Positions 1-7,643 are shown, counted from the stretch's first letter. The stretch: 17,098 nucleotides of DNA from CAYYYA01 sp964517065 (GCA_964517065.1 CAZFBK010000016.1:1-17098), one strand, 5' to 3'. Notes: generated by a model not told the origin, from the letters alone. Program-made: numbers and translations.

Positions 1-1574
1 GGTAATAACTCTAGCTTGATCAAACGCAGAATGATGGACATTTCTTTGCGACCCATGAGAGTCATCAGCTGCGGTATGGTGTTGCCTTCAGCAAATAATT
101 TTGCTAAGCGTTCATCTTGTTCTGCATCCCAGCGCTTATTGGCATTGGGATGGATTTTGCGAATCTCATCATAGTAGCCTGTGCTGGACTCTTTTTTGTC
201 TTTGGTATCCTTCTTGGGTTTGCCGCCGGACATGATGATGAAGTTTTTGTGCATAGTTGTCAGCTCATCCTTGGAGATCTCGTTGAAGGTAATGGTAGCT
301 GCTTCTGAACTGTCGCGGAATTGACGATCTTGTTCTAATATCTGCGGGTGAACTTCAAAGGTGCGGTCATTCCAGCCGAGCAAGTGCAAACCGGATAAGC
401 GCTTGACCCGTGACAAAGCCACATAGCCCTGACCGTATTCAAATACCTGTCGTAAGTCCATCACCGCTTCATCCAAACTCATGCCCTGACTTTTGTGCAC
501 GGTGATGGCCCAAGCCAAACGTAAAGGGAGCTGGGTCAGACGGGCTTGGATACGGCCGCCTTCTTCCACGGTCCAGTCCATTGGCTCGACAATGATCGTA
601 TCTCCGCTCTTGGTTTTGACTCTAGGATATTTAGTAATAGAATCAAAACCAATGACAATGCCGAGCGTGCCGTTGACGTAACCTTCTTTAGAATTATTTT
701 TGGTGAACATGACTGCAGCACCAGTTTTCAATTGTAAGTTTTCAGGAGAGAGACAACCCTTCATGAGATTGGTGATTAAACGGGGTTTGCCTTGCGTCTT
801 CATCAGGTAGGAATGGTTGGTTTCTTTCAATTGATCGAGCTTAGTCTGATTGACCACATCGACGTTCATATTATGCGAAAATAGTTTCGTGATATCCGCT
901 GGAGCATCTTCGCTGACGATCTTTCGGCTTTCGATCAGGCGCAAATGATCAGTATCAAAAGAGTTAGTGCGGATAGCAGTGAGGAGCGTCAGGAATTCAG
1001 GATCATCCTGACGATGCTGTTCATGCAGATAGCAGACCAGAGGGTTGGCCTTGGTCCAAGCCGGTGACTCATAGGCGAAGAGGGCGGGGTTTTCTTCGAA
1101 GAAGCCGCCTTGGCCGATCTCTTCACTGTCAGCACGGACCACCGGAGGCAGCTGGAAAAAATCCCCGACAAAGATAATCTGTATGCCGCCAAAGGGTTCA
1201 TCGTTGCGTTTGATTTCACGGCAGACTGCCTCCACCATGGTGATGGTTTCTGGTGTCAGCATGGAGACTTCATCGATGATCAGCACTTTGGTCTTGGCGA
1301 CGCGCTTGACCAAGTATTCGTTAGTTGCCAATGAGTCGAGGTCGCGGCTAGAGAGGAATTTGCGGATGCCGATACCGGCCCAGCTATGGATAGTCTGGCC
1401 ACCGATATGGGTAGCCGCGATGCCGGTAGAAGCGGTGATGGCTGGTTCAATCTTGCGGTCGCGAAGATAGGCCACGTATTCATTGATAGTGTGCGATTTG
1501 CCGGAACCAGGCTCTCCAGTGAGGAAGACGTTGGCGCCGGTTTTCAGGATGTCGAGGGCTTGGGATTGGGTCAT
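1..1574 (-). CDS. PIF1-like superfamily 1 DNA helicase (3' end outside window)
   Basis: The minus strand is open from the ATG at 1574 to the window edge, giving 524 codons without a stop; the C-terminus lies to the left. The protein starts MTQSQALDILKTGANVFLTG. Visible helicase motifs are Walker A GEPGSGKS (residues 20-27), ASTGIAATHIGG (48-59), Walker B VLIIDEVSML (97-106), GDFFQLPPV (137-145), EQHRQ (185-189) and WAITVHKSQG (355-364), followed by GYVALSRV. This is the PIF1/RecD-like family, ATP-driven 5'-3' helicases acting in replication and repair. After residue 478 comes a tail, NKRWDAEQDERLAKLFAEG and onward, that resembles the SANT/HTH-like module often attached to PIF1 helicases in Patescibacteria. 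No Shine-Dalgarno sequence precedes the ATG. The upstream neighbour (an MFS gene) is separated by a terminator, so this gene probably has its own promoter. Confidence 0.93.
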   Translation of the reverse strand, partial: MTQSQALDILKTGANVFLTGEPGSGKSHTINEYVAYLRDRKIEPAITASTGIAATHIGGQTIHSWAGIGIRKFLSSRDLDSLATNEYLVKRVAKTKVLIIDEVSMLTPETITMVEAVCREIKRNDEPFGGIQIIFVGDFFQLPPVVRADSEEIGQGGFFEENPALFAYESPAWTKANPLVCYLHEQHRQDDPEFLTLLTAIRTNSFDTDHLRLIESRKIVSEDAPADITKLFSHNMNVDVVNQTKLDQLKETNHSYLMKTQGKPRLITNLMKGCLSPENLQLKTGAAVMFTKNNSKEGYVNGTLGIVIGFDSITKYPRVKTKSGDTIIVEPMDWTVEEGGRIQARLTQLPLRLAWAITVHKSQGMSLDEAVMDLRQVFEYGQGYVALSRVKRLSGLHLLGWNDRTFEVHPQILEQDRQFRDSSEAATITFNEISKDELTTMHKNFIIMSGGKPKKDTKDKKESSTGYYDEIRKIHPNANKRWDAEQDERLAKLFAEGNTIPQLMTLMGRKEMSIILRLIKLELL

Positions 1575-1676
1575 AGAAACTTAAAATTCAAAAATCAAAA
1601 GGCAAAAATATGGATGGGAATCTTGATTCACTATTGGAAATATACAAGGAATTTCAATCTGCGCCTAGCTACAAAA

Positions 1677-1704
1677 TAAAACAGGATTTTGATTCCCTGT
1701 TTTA
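1677..1704 (-). terminator. Rho-independent terminator of the MFS gene
   Basis: On the minus strand the stem TAAAACAGG pairs with CCTGTTTTA (9 bp) around a loop of about 10 nt and is followed by TTTTG. It sits 40 bp past the stop of the MFS gene and before the helicase start. The same stem recurs almost unchanged at 3613-3642. Confidence 0.7.
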
Positions 1705-1744
1705 AACTATTTCTATTATAGCCTATTTGGCTAGGATGGCAATA

Positions 1745-2941
1745 TCAGACCACCTCCACCGGCTCGACATCGTCAGGTAGATTGGCTGCGGTGAAGCGCT
1801 GACGGAAATAAAAGATCACTAAGAGCGCCAAGATTGAGACCATGGAAGCAGCGAAAAACGGTCCAGCCGGATGTCGTTCAAACAGTAAACCGGCAGCAAT
1901 CGGCGCGATCACCATGGAGACAGACATGACAGAAGCCATAGTACCGAGGACTTCGCCTCGACGCGTCGGACGGAGTGCTACCAGCTGGCTGGACAGCACT
2001 ACGCGGAGGATAGACTGGGAGAAGGTCAGGAAGACCAGACCAATGATGAAGACCCAGAGGATTTCCACTGACATCAGGAGGAAGCCGATAGCTAAGGCAA
2101 TGAACATGATCACTTCAAGTGTCGGCTCTTTGAAACGTTTGAGCCAGAAGCGTCGCAGCAGCACGCCTTGATTGATGGCCAAGATGATGCCGACGGCAGT
2201 CAGGAACCAACCGGTGATCACCGCGTTGAATGAAAAAGCCGAGTTTAGAAACAGAGCAAAGATAGACTGTTGGGTGGTGACTGCTAAACCAAAAAGAAAG
2301 ATAGCGATGAAGCCTGGTAATAATAATTTGTCACTCAGAGCAGAGATGATCGGTCTTAGGGGATTGATAGATAACTTTTCGGTACTGCGAGTGTGATGTG
2401 ACTCTGGTAAGAATTTCAACGCCAAGAGAAAGTTAACTACAGCTAGTCCGCCGACGAACCAGAATGGTACGCTGGGTCCCAATGCAGACAGCAGACCACC
2501 GATCATCGGTCCGATCGTCAGGCCAATGCCGAAGATAGCGCCGATCAAGCCGAGATTGTGAGTGCGCTCTTTATCATCTTTGGCAATGTCGGCTAGATAG
2601 CTCTGCGTGATAGGGAAATTACCAGCTGCCAGACCATCAATGATGCGTCCAATGAAGAGTAATGGTAGTGAAGTGGCAGCAGCAAAAACTAACCAACCGA
2701 CAGCCGTGGAGGCAATACTTAGTAATAGCACCGGTCGGCGTCCGATACGATCAGACCAGGCACCGAGGAAAGGAGCGCTGATGAAGGAGCAGAGTGAGAA
2801 AGCGGTGAAAAGTAGGGTGATGACAAAAGCAGAAGCACCGAACTGTTGGGCATAGAACGGCAGAATAGGGATGATGATGCCGAGGCCGAGGATGTCGACA
2901 AAGGCGGTCAGTAAAATTAAGTTTTTTTGGGTTACAACCAT
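1745..2941 (-). CDS. MFS drug/proton antiporter, TetA-like (DHA1 type)
   Basis: 398 residues with about 12 predicted membrane helices. The N-terminus LTAFVDILGLGIIIPILPFY is typical of the TetA/DHA1 group. Motif A is GAWSDRIGRRPVLL (loop 2-3), motif B RIIDGLAAGNFPITQSYLAD (helix 4) and motif C GAIFGIGLTIGPMIGGLL (helix 5), the last marking drug:H+ antiporters. Length fits the family (about 400). It probably exports a small toxic compound from the cytoplasm; the substrate cannot be read from sequence and tetracycline resistance should not be assumed. It lies 40 bp after the HigA-like gene on the same strand and may be read with it. There is no Shine-Dalgarno site before the ATG, and a hairpin terminator follows at 1677-1704. 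Confidence 0.9.
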   Translation of the reverse strand: MVVTQKNLILLTAFVDILGLGIIIPILPFYAQQFGASAFVITLLFTAFSLCSFISAPFLGAWSDRIGRRPVLLLSIASTAVGWLVFAAATSLPLLFIGRIIDGLAAGNFPITQSYLADIAKDDKERTHNLGLIGAIFGIGLTIGPMIGGLLSALGPSVPFWFVGGLAVVNFLLALKFLPESHHTRSTEKLSINPLRPIISALSDKLLLPGFIAIFLFGLAVTTQQSIFALFLNSAFSFNAVITGWFLTAVGIILAINQGVLLRRFWLKRFKEPTLEVIMFIALAIGFLLMSVEILWVFIIGLVFLTFSQSILRVVLSSQLVALRPTRRGEVLGTMASVMSVSMVIAPIAAGLLFERHPAGPFFAASMVSILALLVIFYFRQRFTAANLPDDVEPVEVV

Positions 2942-2981
2942 AGATTAAAAAATAGAAGTAGAAAATTATCTTAAGAGGGGA

Positions 2982-3272
2982 TTATTTTACTGTGATTTTC
3001 AACTCAGCATCGAGAGCTCGGGCAATTTTATAGAACGATCGTAACGTCGTGCTGAGATTACCACGTTCCAAACGGGAGATAGCGGATTGTTTGGTGCCGA
3101 GCTTTTTGGCTAGTTGTTTCTGGGTGAGACCTTGAGATACACGTAGTCTGATTAATTGACGGATTAAGGCATATTCCGGTTCTAATTCTTTAACCATACG
3201 TCTAACCTCAGGATCCTTAAGTATTTGCTTTCTGACCTTGCTCCAAGGTACAAAATTTACATTTTTTTTCAT
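2982..3272 (-). CDS. XRE-family HTH antitoxin, HigA-like
   Basis: 96 residues. The second half carries a classic XRE/Cro helix-turn-helix: SQGLTQKQLAKKLGTKQSAI followed by SRLERG, about residues 46-71. The N-terminal 40 residues are charged (KDPEVRRMVKELEPEYALIR), as in HigA and RelB-type antitoxins joined to a short HTH. It follows the RelE/HigB-like toxin gene by 27 bp, toxin first, which is the HigBA order. The likely role is to neutralise the toxin and repress the shared operon. The intergenic 27 bp is almost pure A/T with no Shine-Dalgarno motif. The assignment rests on the fold and the gene pair. Confidence 0.85.
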   Translation of the reverse strand: MKKNVNFVPWSKVRKQILKDPEVRRMVKELEPEYALIRQLIRLRVSQGLTQKQLAKKLGTKQSAISRLERGNLSTTLRSFYKIARALDAELKITVK

Positions 3273-3299
3273 ATATATAAATATAACGTATAAGTGATA

Positions 3300-3605
3300 T
3301 CAGGTCAAGCTCTGTTTACGAGCTCGAGCGAGCTCTAACTCTGGGCGGGGAATTTTTTGGCTTTTCTTAATATATCCATGTAAAATAACCGCCCCACCAT
3401 ATTTAAAAATATAAAAATAACGAACCTGACTTTTATTACGACCACGTAGCTCAAATAATCCGCCACCTAATGCCTTGCTGTAAGGCATGGTAATAGTATT
3501 TCCATCGGTACCAAGTAGCTCTATAAGGTTAAAGGACTCGGCCTGGAGACCTTTCTCTAAGTTATTGATAAATTTTTCTACTATAGGCAGGATAATTACC
3601 TCCAT
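3300..3605 (-). CDS. RelE/HigB-like toxin, phage Gp49-like family
   Basis: 101 residues from the ATG at 3605 (MEVIILPIVEKFINNLEKGL). An in-frame TTG at 3620 would add five residues (MFYFV) but would overlap the terminator stem of the upstream gene, so the ATG is preferred. The core SKALGGGLFELRGR, then QVRYFYIF and VILHGYIKKSQKIPRPELEL, is the hallmark pattern of HigB/Gp49-like RelE-superfamily mRNA interferases: small basic proteins that cut mRNA on the ribosome. The conserved ELR, the R-x-F/Y strand and the K-x-x-QK/R-x-P-x-x-E-x-x-xA segment are all present, so the toxin looks intact. It pairs with the HTH antitoxin 27 bp downstream. A TATAAT at 3623-3628 (minus strand) is 17 nt before the ATG, but no convincing -35 was found. 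Confidence 0.85.
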   Translation of the reverse strand: MEVIILPIVEKFINNLEKGLQAESFNLIELLGTDGNTITMPYSKALGGGLFELRGRNKSQVRYFYIFKYGGAVILHGYIKKSQKIPRPELELARARKQSLT

Positions 3606-3612
3606 AACAAAA

Positions 3613-3642
3613 TAAAACAAGGATTATAATTTCCCTGTTTTA
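3613..3642 (-). terminator. Rho-independent terminator after the Cys-rich membrane protein
   Basis: On the minus strand TAAAACAGGG pairs with CCTTGTTTTA (10 bp, one G-U) around a 10-nt AT-rich loop, then TTTTG. It ends just before the toxin start and about 50 bp after the stop at 3692. It is nearly identical to the hairpin at 1677-1704, differing mainly in the loop and one base. Its AT-rich loop also contains a TATAAT that could serve as the toxin -10. Confidence 0.65.
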
Positions 3643-3691
3643 TATGTAGTCTACAGTCTAACAAACCAGATAATGCTGTCAATTGGAGGTG

Positions 3692-4537
3692 CTACTGGGT
3701 AGCACTAGCTGTCGGACATGCTGTAAATTCACAATTAGGGCCCGTGCGACTGACATATGATCCATCGGGGCACAGCTTGGCATCCTGCGTGCAGATAGTT
3801 GTCGGTGCTTTCTTTGGAGTCTCCACTATCCAGACCAAATCCCACTCTCTACCAGAGACATCTTCCACGTAGCAGGATTCTGCATCACATTGAGAAAACT
3901 CTACCCCAACTTCAGCTCCGTCAACATCAGTGATACTGATGACCTCACCAGCTTCGAAGATGACAGCACCTTGATGACAGATAGCTTTGGCATTACAGAT
4001 CTCCATTGTCTCCAGACCGGTTTTATCAAAGGTGTCAGACTCTGTCGTCACAGTAATAGTTAGAGAGTTTTCATCGGCTTTGTCCAAGGTCAAGATATAA
4101 CCACTTTGCGTCACGCTCTTGGTCGTGACGGTGCCTAATTTAATTTCCGTCTCTTTATTAATACTTCCACCCAGCAGTTTCACTTGATACGCTAGCTCTC
4201 CGGCCCAGATACAGACCACTCCGGTCTTACAACGGGAATCATTTATAGCCACCAAGGTCACTGTCAGACCGTCGCTGAATTTCGCTTCCTCATTGAGGCG
4301 CAGAATTACTGGACTACCAAATTCTGTCCCGCTCGCCGTCACCACTTTGGTAAATGACTTGCCGTCAGGAGTCCGACATTGTTCGGGATAGGATTCCAAA
4401 ATTGGATAACCGGCTGCAGCGCATTCCTCGAAGGTGGTTATGATCGGTTGGGGTGCGTTTTTTCTGGCCAACAGCCAAAGCACGCCAGAAACCACTAGCA
4501 GTAAAATGATAAGTAGTATCGGTAGGGATTTTTTCAT
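3692..4537 (-). CDS. Membrane-anchored Cys-rich surface protein, function unknown
   Basis: 281 residues. One N-terminal membrane segment (SLPILLIILLLVVSGVLWLL, residues 4-23) after a KK start anchors an exported domain. There is no lipobox Cys. Three Cys-containing pieces are visible: TFEECAAAGYPILESYPEQC with RTPDGKSF (about 35-62), a segment with DSRCKTGVVCIWAGELAYQV (about 100-120), and a C-terminal TICTQDAKLCPDGSYVSRTG followed by PNCEFTACP. The first and last resemble short Kazal-like or EGF-like Cys motifs that are common in exported proteins of Patescibacteria; paired cysteines suggest disulfides outside the cell. A TATACT (4547-4552, minus strand) lies only 9 nt before the ATG, so the mRNA may be almost leaderless. 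A terminator follows. No enzymatic function can be assigned. Confidence 0.8.
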   Translation of the reverse strand: MKKSLPILLIILLLVVSGVLWLLARKNAPQPIITTFEECAAAGYPILESYPEQCRTPDGKSFTKVVTASGTEFGSPVILRLNEEAKFSDGLTVTLVAINDSRCKTGVVCIWAGELAYQVKLLGGSINKETEIKLGTVTTKSVTQSGYILTLDKADENSLTITVTTESDTFDKTGLETMEICNAKAICHQGAVIFEAGEVISITDVDGAEVGVEFSQCDAESCYVEDVSGREWDLVWIVETPKKAPTTICTQDAKLCPDGSYVSRTGPNCEFTACPTASATQ

Positions 4538-4618
4538 GGGTATGTAAGTATAATAATCAAACTTCTAGATTCATAGTAGCACTTAGCAATGCGGAGGCAA
4601 GGATGGTACGATAGATAG

Positions 4619-5233
4619 TTAATGGGTGGCTACAAGTAACAGTAGCTCAGCAGATAGAGATTTAAGGTCATTGGCTAGAGGATTTTTTTGCCAGCCGGAT
4701 ATCATAGCCGTGACAGTCTTCAGATAATTGTGTAGGATCTCCTCTTTAGGAGCATTGAAGCGTAGGAAGGTTTTATCTCCTTCCACTTTATAGTCTTCTA
4801 ATAGCTCAGAGACATTGGCTAGGGTGTCGGCTGCTTTCAGCATTAAAGAATCATGAGAAAAGTCTTTGATATGTTCCAGGGCTTTTTGCTTCCTGATAGC
4901 CCAAGGAAGATCTTTTCTTTTTTCTGTTACGCTTTCTACCAGTTTAGCCACCTTGCTGCCAAATTGTTTTTTGATCTGGCTAGCTGTAACTTTCATTTCA
5001 GCTGGACTGTCTTCGATAGTGTCATGCAGGATACCGGCGATGACCAAGGGTTCTGAACCTCCGGCTGAAGCTAGGATTAGACCGACAGTTAAAGGATGGG
5101 TGATATAGGGGGTATCTTTGCCTTTGCGTTTTTGCTTCTGACTTATTTCATGAGTATTGGTCGCCAAAGCTATAGCCCGCTGTATGGCAGGGGTATAGAT
5201 ATATTTGGGGAGGAGGGAAGTATTAGTAGTCAT
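4619..5233 (-). CDS. Stand-alone HD-domain hydrolase, (p)ppGpp hydrolase (RelA/SpoT HD, Mesh1-like) type
   Basis: 204 residues. The HD metal site of the RelA/SpoT group is visible: TPYITHPLTV (His46), AGILHDTIED (His70-Asp71 and the following Glu-Asp) and LMLKAADTLANV (Asp136). The basic stretch QKRKGKD before TPYITHP corresponds to the nucleotide-binding RxGxPYIxHP signature. There is no synthetase, TGS or ACT domain, so if it acts on alarmones it would only hydrolyse them (Mesh1/SAH-like). Related HD proteins hydrolyse other nucleotides, so the substrate is inferred. It follows the structured RNA at 5288-5486 by about 55 nt, with no other gene between, and probably shares its promoter. No Shine-Dalgarno site is seen. 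Its stop is 81 bp before the next gene on the same strand. Confidence 0.82.
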   Translation of the reverse strand: MTTNTSLLPKYIYTPAIQRAIALATNTHEISQKQKRKGKDTPYITHPLTVGLILASAGGSEPLVIAGILHDTIEDSPAEMKVTASQIKKQFGSKVAKLVESVTEKRKDLPWAIRKQKALEHIKDFSHDSLMLKAADTLANVSELLEDYKVEGDKTFLRFNAPKEEILHNYLKTVTAMISGWQKNPLANDLKSLSAELLLLVATH

Positions 5234-5287
5234 ATAATTTAAGGTTAGTTAGTAAGACTCTTAACTTCTGTTACGGACTAGGTAACG

Positions 5288-5346
5288 AAAAAAACGGCTA
5301 AGAGATTTACACCAGCTCGACTGCTGATAGAAATCTCCCAACCGTT
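5288..5346 (-). terminator. Strong intrinsic terminator between the structured RNA and the HD gene
   Basis: Minus-strand arms AACGGTTGGGAGATTT (5346-5331) and AAATCTCTTAGCCGTT (5308-5293) pair over 16 bp with three G-U pairs, and seven T follow. The loop holds a further small hairpin (CAGC with GCTG). It lies about 55 nt before the HD start codon, so reading the HD gene from the upstream promoter would require read-through or antitermination. Confidence 0.8.
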
Positions 5347-5486
5347 TTAGGTCAGTCGTTTAGATCATGTGGCTCCTCGCAGATTTCCCAAGTTGCCTAC
5401 CACCCTGCGCCATTGCTACAGGTGGAGATGTAAACGGTCCGAATTAGCTGCACGGACTACAGTGTTGATTAATATAAGGAACTTAC
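5288..5486 (-). ncRNA. Structured RNA of about 200 nt: candidate attenuator/riboswitch of the HD gene, or stand-alone sRNA
   Basis: This stretch has no credible ORF but has its own promoter (5493-5521) and ends in a strong terminator. Local pairings on the minus strand: GTCCG with CGGAC around 11 nt; CGTTTA with TAAACG closing an inner domain; CTCC with GGAG; CCACCTG with CAGGGTGG (one bulge), or alternatively CGCAG with CTGCG. GAAATCT (near 5381-5387) is exactly complementary to AGATTTC in the 5' arm of the terminator, and CGACTG to CAGTCG in the terminator loop, so two alternative helices could compete with termination. It does not match tmRNA, SRP RNA, RNase P, 6S or T-box consensus as I know them. 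The ends are inferred from promoter and terminator. Confidence 0.6.
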
Positions 5487-5492
5487 ATAGGA

Positions 5493-5521
5493 AGTATAGC
5501 AGATATGGGGGTTTTGGGCAA
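5493..5521 (-). promoter_or_regulatory. Sigma70-like promoter of the structured RNA / HD gene
   Basis: Minus strand TTGCCC (5521-5516), a 17-bp spacer and TATACT (5498-5493). Expected transcription start is near 5486. It is one of the best promoter matches on the minus strand of the window. Confidence 0.7.
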
Positions 5522-5585
5522 GACAGGACTTTTTTCACGTTCGAAGATGGTGTCTTTTTGGGACACGAAACCTTAAATTAGGAAT

Positions 5586-5607
5586 TTATTCGTTGAGCAA
5601 CGAATAA
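5586..5607. repeat. Perfect inverted repeat downstream of the methyltransferase
   Basis: TTATTCGTTG and CAACGAATAA are perfect 10-base arms around AG. It lies 74 bp after the methyltransferase stop. Neither strand has a T-run directly after it, so it is not a typical intrinsic terminator; it may be a protein-binding site, an mRNA 3'-end stem or the edge of the transferred restriction-modification module. The rest of the gap 5522-5680 holds only a weak GTGTC/GACAC hairpin at 5550-5566 and AT-rich sequence. Confidence 0.5.
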
Positions 5608-5680
5608 CTATTAATCTTAAGTAACTTCGTTTTTTAACCTCTCCTTTGCGGGGTTGATTTAGATATAATTTATTTAGATT

Positions 5681-6664
5681 TTAATATTCTTTCATGTCGC
5701 TCATAATCTTTTTTGCCAGATGGGAGGCAAAATTTACTGGCACAGCATTTCCGATCATTTTATATCCGTCTGCAATGTCTCGATATTTAAATATAAAATC
5801 ATCAGGAAATGTTTGAATTCTTGCACATTCTCTTACCGATAATCGTCTATACAATTTTTCTTTACCTGGGACAAATATCCTTTCATTCTGACTTACGAAT
5901 TTCATCTTAGGAGCCTGAGGATGTATTGGGGCGTGACGTCCGCCAGCCTGAATTGTAAATGATGGTTCATCCCAAGACCGAACCCTATTTCTGGACATAT
6001 AAATCGTAGAGAATCCCCCAATCATATATTCATGATTTGGTATTTTTAGACTGTCACCATGGGATTTGTTCTTTTCTTTTGCAGGAACTGGAAAGGGGAG
6101 GTCTTCTATAGCATCTTTAAGTACGAGCTTCTTTTCTAAGGGTTCTGGGAATTTAAAGAACCTTTTTAAATCTTTGTAGTAACCGACGATAATAAGACGT
6201 AATCTATCTTCCGGAACATTATAATCATGAGCATTCAAGAGTTTATAAGATACATTATAACCTGCTTTTTGGAACTCTTTAATAATTGAAGAAAAGGCTT
6301 CTTCGTGTTTCGGGTGTAGAATTCCGGAAACATTTTCAGCAAGAAAAAATTTTGGTTTTTTTTGTTTTAGAATTCTAATATAGTCGTAAAAGAGACGACC
6401 TCTTTTATCCTCTATTCCTCGCTGTGATCCTGCTTCACTCCAACTTTGACATGGTGGACCACCAATAATACCAACAACATCAGGTATCTCATCACCAGAT
6501 ATCTCAGTGACACTTCGCTTGTCTAGAGCTACTTTTGGAAAGTTGTGTTCAAATGTTTCCCAAATGCTGGAATCGTATTCATTTGCCCAAACAACATTAA
6601 AGCCAGCTTTTTTGAAGCCTAGGTCTAAACCGCCCGCGCCCGTAAATAAGGAAGCTATTCTCAT
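5681..6664 (-). CDS. DNA (cytosine-5) methyltransferase, M.HaeIII-like (GGCC expected)
   Basis: 327 residues, the same size class as M.HaeIII. Motifs in order: I SLFTGAGGLDLGF (5-17), IV GGPPCQSWSEAG with the catalytic Cys near residue 72, VI FFLAENV, VIII near PEDRLRLIIVGY, the target-recognition region with NHEYMIGGFSTIYMSRNRVR, IX RRLSVRECARIQTFPDDFIF, and X DGYKMIGNAVPVNFA. The block IIGGPPCQSWSEAGSQRGI followed by RILKQKKP and the recognition-region block closely match M.HaeIII as I remember it, hence GGCC with 5-methylation of the inner cytosine. It follows the restriction gene by one base, with no Shine-Dalgarno site, suggesting translational coupling. The pair is more AT-rich than its surroundings, consistent with horizontal transfer. 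No control (C) protein gene is seen. Confidence 0.93.
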   Translation of the reverse strand: MRIASLFTGAGGLDLGFKKAGFNVVWANEYDSSIWETFEHNFPKVALDKRSVTEISGDEIPDVVGIIGGPPCQSWSEAGSQRGIEDKRGRLFYDYIRILKQKKPKFFLAENVSGILHPKHEEAFSSIIKEFQKAGYNVSYKLLNAHDYNVPEDRLRLIIVGYYKDLKRFFKFPEPLEKKLVLKDAIEDLPFPVPAKEKNKSHGDSLKIPNHEYMIGGFSTIYMSRNRVRSWDEPSFTIQAGGRHAPIHPQAPKMKFVSQNERIFVPGKEKLYRRLSVRECARIQTFPDDFIFKYRDIADGYKMIGNAVPVNFASHLAKKIMSDMKEY

Positions 6665-6665
6665 T

Positions 6666-7643
6666 TTACTTGTAGTTTATTGAAAGCGTATTCTTAAATA
6701 ATTCAGTGGGAGTTTTTAATAGTTTGATGTCAAACTTAAGTGATGACTCTACCTTTGAACTTGCATTGTGTATGCGAAATGAAAGTGTCCAATTATTATC
6801 CATTGCGATTATTGCAGTCGTGTCGCTACCTTTTTTAAAATCAACTTTAATTATTTTTTTTGGCAAAGGGACTCTAGGAGTAAAAAATTTAGGAGAAATG
6901 TTTTTGAAAGGAAGGTTTAGAGTTCCTCTTAGATTGTAAGCCTGTATTTCCAATGTTCCCTTCCTTTTAATCACTTTATAAAAATCTTTATTTCCGACTA
7001 GGTAGGTGACAAGATTGGAAGCGACATTGACAGATTTTTTTTGGCTTAAACTTTTTAGCTCTCTTACGAAGGCTTTGAGTATTGGTATATAGATTGTCGT
7101 GTGATAATCACCAAGTTCGCTCCACCTTCTCTTCCCGCTACTTTCCTTTTTTATCTTTTCTAATTCATTGAAAATCGGAGTCACAATTTTAAAATACTTT
7201 TTTGATACGGGTGTGTCAAGCCACTTTTCTCCAAAATCAATATGTGCCGATAGGCGAGAGTGTTTTACTGCCTCGTGGTTATTTTTTGCCGACACACCAA
7301 TCTCCCACTTCTGCAATACACGTATTGCCAAGACATCTCTTACGTCGCCCTTTTTACCCTGATTATCAGACATGATTTCTAGTTGTAATACGTCGCTAGT
7401 ATTTATACCGTTTGAAAGTCTAGGTTCAATATCGACAAGAAAGTTGACTGCAGAACTGGCAGTTATCATGTATTCACTTTGTGCTATTTTTCCGATCTCT
7501 TCAAAACATTTTTTAGCAATGTTAAATGAGGAGTTTTTAATAACTGTGCAATTGGTTACGTATTTTAATCTATTTTCAAATTCAAGGAGAAGGGCATATT
7601 CAAAAGCTTTTCCTGTTATCATTTGATCTAAATGTTTTATCAC
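6666..7643 (-). CDS. Type II restriction endonuclease, HaeIII family
   Basis: 325 residues. The middle contains INFLVDIEPRLSNGI-like sequence (AVNFLVDIEPRLSNGI), GDVRDVLAIRVLQKWEIGVS and AKNNHEAVKHSRLSAHIDFG, which recall R.HaeIII. The E-x-x-x-x-K series (WEIGVSAKNNH) after an upstream Asp fits a PD-(D/E)xK nuclease core. The neighbour is an M.HaeIII-like methyltransferase, which strongly supports the assignment; expected cleavage is GG^CC. The first possible start is a GTG at 7643 in AAAAAAGGTGATAAAA; the first ATG is at codon 8. The family aligns best with some residues before the KAFEYALL segment, so GTG is plausible, but the start is uncertain. The nuclease gene is transcribed before the methyltransferase. 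Confidence 0.88.
   Translation of the reverse strand: MIKHLDQMITGKAFEYALLLEFENRLKYVTNCTVIKNSSFNIAKKCFEEIGKIAQSEYMITASSAVNFLVDIEPRLSNGINTSDVLQLEIMSDNQGKKGDVRDVLAIRVLQKWEIGVSAKNNHEAVKHSRLSAHIDFGEKWLDTPVSKKYFKIVTPIFNELEKIKKESSGKRRWSELGDYHTTIYIPILKAFVRELKSLSQKKSVNVASNLVTYLVGNKDFYKVIKRKGTLEIQAYNLRGTLNLPFKNISPKFFTPRVPLPKKIIKVDFKKGSDTTAIIAMDNNWTLSFRIHNASSKVESSLKFDIKLLKTPTELFKNTLSINYK

Noticed and set aside
1..1574. Several plus-strand ORFs of 60-100 codons over the helicase
   Set aside because: All lie opposite the continuous helicase reading frame with intact motifs.
1745..2941. Calling the MFS gene a tetracycline resistance determinant
   Set aside because: The motifs define only the DHA1 antiporter group; substrate specificity cannot be read from them.
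5288..5486. T-box, tmRNA, SRP RNA or 6S RNA
   Set aside because: AGGGTGGTA recalls the T-box, but the following ACCGCG is missing and no synthetase gene follows. The conserved SRP and tmRNA termini are absent, and the two ends do not pair into the 6S rod.
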